DNA from: Candidatus Muproteobacteria bacterium RIFCSPHIGHO2_01_FULL_65_16
GTDB lineage: Bacteria > Pseudomonadota > Gammaproteobacteria > Acidiferrobacterales > Sulfurifustaceae
DNA: 7,127 nt
Direction of reading: 5' to 3'
NCBI GenBank assembly: GCA_001785175.1
Contig: MFSY01000133.1
Location: 1-7,127, forward strand
A program made the translations under genes and the position numbers. The notes below the pieces were generated by a model that saw only the letters and a program-made list of their open reading frames with translations, was not told where the DNA came from and made no database searches. Below are positions 6,126-7,127 of the stretch, in pieces (within the stretch, counting starts at the first letter, position 1; each line of letters opens with the position of its first letter).

Positions 6126-6145
6126 GCAGCTATCAGCGGTCAGCT
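6126..6145 (-). repeat. Heptad tandem repeat array 3 (leader of ffh)
   Basis: On the plus strand it reads GCA, GCTATCA, GCGGTCA, GCT, about 2.5 units of the same 7-bp family in array 1 orientation. It lies 5 to 24 bases upstream of the ffh start codon and so forms most of the ffh leader. It is the inverted partner of array 4: 15 of 18 positions match between this array and the complement of 6198-6216. Confidence 0.7.
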
Positions 6146-6186
6146 AAAAAAACCAAATCTACCATGCCTTGGGCGTTGCGCTCCAA

Positions 6187-6217
6187 GCTAATCGCTAATT
6201 GCTGATCGCTTATAGCT
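6187..6217 (+). repeat. Heptad tandem repeat array 4 (end of hydrolase gene)
   Basis: Units GCTAATC, GCTAATT, GCTGATC and GCTTATA followed by GCT. This is the most degenerate of the four arrays. It includes the TAA stop codon of the minus-strand hydrolase gene (6210-6212) and its last codons. With array 3 it brackets about 40 bp of non-repeat sequence. Confidence 0.65.
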
Positions 6218-6974
6218 CGAATATTTCGCCCGGCATCAGCCGCCGGGGCGTGTCGTGCGGGATGTGGCCGGCGATCTCGCGCATGATCGTGTCCTCGCGT
6301 CCGGGCATGAGATGGGTGATGTGAATCTGCGCGCGGCGGCGCAGCTTTTGCAGCTCGCCGACGAGCATACGCGGGCACATGTGGCGGGCGATCCTGGCCA
6401 GCTCCGCCTCCGCGTCGGTGTAGCTCGTCTCGACGATCAAGTGCTTGAGATCCGCGCAGTCGTTCAGCACCCGCCAGAATTCATCGGTGACGGTGGTGTC
6501 GCCGCTGAAGGCGAGGCTGCCGCCCGGGCCGCGGATCAGATACCCCACGGCCGGCACCGCGTGGTTGACCGGGATGGCGCGTATGCTCCTGCCGGCGAGC
6601 GTCACCTCTTCGCCCGGGTTCAGGGTCCGAAGCGCAAGGAGCGGCGTCTCCGGGCTGGGGATGCGGGTAAAGTCCGGCCAGATCTTGTCGTTGAAGACAT
6701 GCGCCTTCAGGGCCGCGACCGTGGCCTCCTGGGCGTGCACCTGCAACGGGGCCCTGCGCCCGGCGCCGAAGGTATCGAGCAGGAACGGCAGCGCCGCCAC
6801 GTGATCGAGGTGCGAATGGGTCAGGAACACATGGTCGAGCACCAGCAGCGCAGAAGTATCGAGCGCGCCGACGCCGGTGCCGGCGTCAATGAGGACGTCC
6901 CGATCGAGGAGGAACGAGGTGGTGCTCCGGCCCGCGCCGATACCGCCGCTGCACCCCAGAACCCGTATCTGCAT
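6210..6974 (-). CDS. MBL-fold hydrolase, class II cyclic-nucleotide phosphodiesterase-like
   Basis: A 254-residue metallo-beta-lactamase-fold protein. The metal-binding motif is H53-S-H55-L-D57-H58 (THSHLDHVAALPFLLD). Further ligand candidates are H138 (IPVNHAVPAVGY), D159 (FSGDTT) and H221 (HITHLMPG). The HSHLDHxxAL stretch and overall length resemble class II 3',5'-cyclic-nucleotide phosphodiesterases, while the layout also resembles RNase Z-like and other small-molecule MBL hydrolases, so the substrate is open. There is no signal peptide, so it is probably cytoplasmic. The ATG at 6972-6974 is followed by the typical first strand MQIRVLGCSGG, and AAGGCGGA about 6 to 13 bases upstream may serve as ribosome binding site. 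It lies 88 bp upstream of ffh on the same strand and may share its transcript. Its stop codon falls within heptad array 4. Confidence 0.85.
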   Translation of the reverse strand: MQIRVLGCSGGIGAGRSTTSFLLDRDVLIDAGTGVGALDTSALLVLDHVFLTHSHLDHVAALPFLLDTFGAGRRAPLQVHAQEATVAALKAHVFNDKIWPDFTRIPSPETPLLALRTLNPGEEVTLAGRSIRAIPVNHAVPAVGYLIRGPGGSLAFSGDTTVTDEFWRVLNDCADLKHLIVETSYTDAEAELARIARHMCPRMLVGELQKLRRRAQIHITHLMPGREDTIMREIAGHIPHDTPRRLMPGEIFEL

Positions 6975-7007
6975 GAGTGTCCGCCTTGTTTTTGTCTCTG
7001 TTGAGGA

Positions 7008-7085
7008 ACGGGTGGGCTACACCCGTCACCATTTTGTGTCGAACCGCCCTTCAGGCGGCGTGTTACTTGTGGGTGGCTGACCCAC
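7008..7085. repeat. Three consecutive short hairpins upstream of the hydrolase gene
   Basis: Three perfect stems follow one another: ACGGGTG/CACCCGT (7008-7014 with 7020-7026, loop GGCTA), CCGCC/GGCGG (7044-7048 with 7054-7058, loop CTTCA), and GTGGGT/ACCCAC (7069-7074 with 7080-7085, loop GGCTG). Each has a five-base loop. There is no open frame with coding character. The GGGTGGGCTACACCC style recalls dispersed intergenic repeats of proteobacteria. Confidence 0.55.
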
Positions 7086-7089
7086 GGCA

Positions 7090-7125
7090 GGTAGCTTTTT
7101 CTTGCTTGTCCAAGAAAAAGCTACC
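7090..7125. repeat. Perfect 15-bp inverted repeat at the right edge
   Basis: GGTAGCTTTTTCTTG (7090-7104) pairs perfectly with CAAGAAAAAGCTACC (7111-7125) around a CTTGTC loop. Short T- and A-runs lie within the stem, not after it, so it does not look like an intrinsic terminator. The form resembles dispersed palindromes of the type CTTTTTCTTG-loop-CAAGAAAAAG that I know from other proteobacterial genomes. It may continue a repeat cluster beyond the window. Confidence 0.7.
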
Positions 7126-7127
7126 AA

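Noticed and set aside
6146..6185. Intrinsic terminator and ffh promoter in the hydrolase-ffh gap
   Set aside because: A T-run exists on the minus strand, but the preceding stem is only 4 to 5 bp and no -35/-10 pair reaches a convincing match.

Overview
The window looks like a chromosomal segment from a GC-rich proteobacterium, most likely a gammaproteobacterium. The basis is very high third-position GC in every gene, an Rsd/AlgQ-family sigma-70 regulator (a gammaproteobacterial family), a standard bacterial Ffh, and sigma-54 control of nitrogen assimilation. Species cannot be assigned from the sequence. All genes after the first belong to known families. What is unusual is the regulatory and repeat architecture between them; I do not see a new multi-gene system.

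Layout. 3-605 (+): 3' end of an unrecognised, beta-rich-looking protein cut by the left edge. 606-947: GC-rich intergenic DNA with three strong hairpins and the nirB control region. That region has an exact match to the sigma-54 -24/-12 consensus at 900-916 and, upstream, two NtrC-like sites whose centres are 30 bp apart. 948-3404 (+): nirB, large subunit of siroheme NAD(P)H nitrite reductase. 3405-3836: 432 bp with no gene, packed with nested inverted repeats. 3837-4190 (+): nirD, the Rieske-type small subunit. 4192-4665 (-): rsd, convergent with nirD and one base away. 4769-6121 (-): ffh, the SRP GTPase. 6210-6974 (-): a metallo-beta-lactamase-fold hydrolase resembling class II cyclic-nucleotide phosphodiesterases. 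6975-7127: four hairpins in a row and no gene.

How the genes work together. NirB and NirD together reduce nitrite to ammonium. The sigma-54/NtrC-type upstream region suggests an assimilatory operon induced by nitrogen limitation. The operon is unusual because a mobile-looking repeat composite separates its two genes. On the opposite strand, the hydrolase, ffh and rsd run in the same direction; rsd also has a good sigma-70 promoter of its own. Rsd sequesters sigma-70, which in principle favours alternative sigma factors such as the one expected to transcribe nirBD, but any functional link between the two is only inference.

A degenerate 7-bp tandem repeat (TGAYNGC family) occurs at four gene boundaries as two inverted pairs. 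It supplies the last codons of nirB, the stop codon of the hydrolase gene, and the leaders of nirD and ffh.
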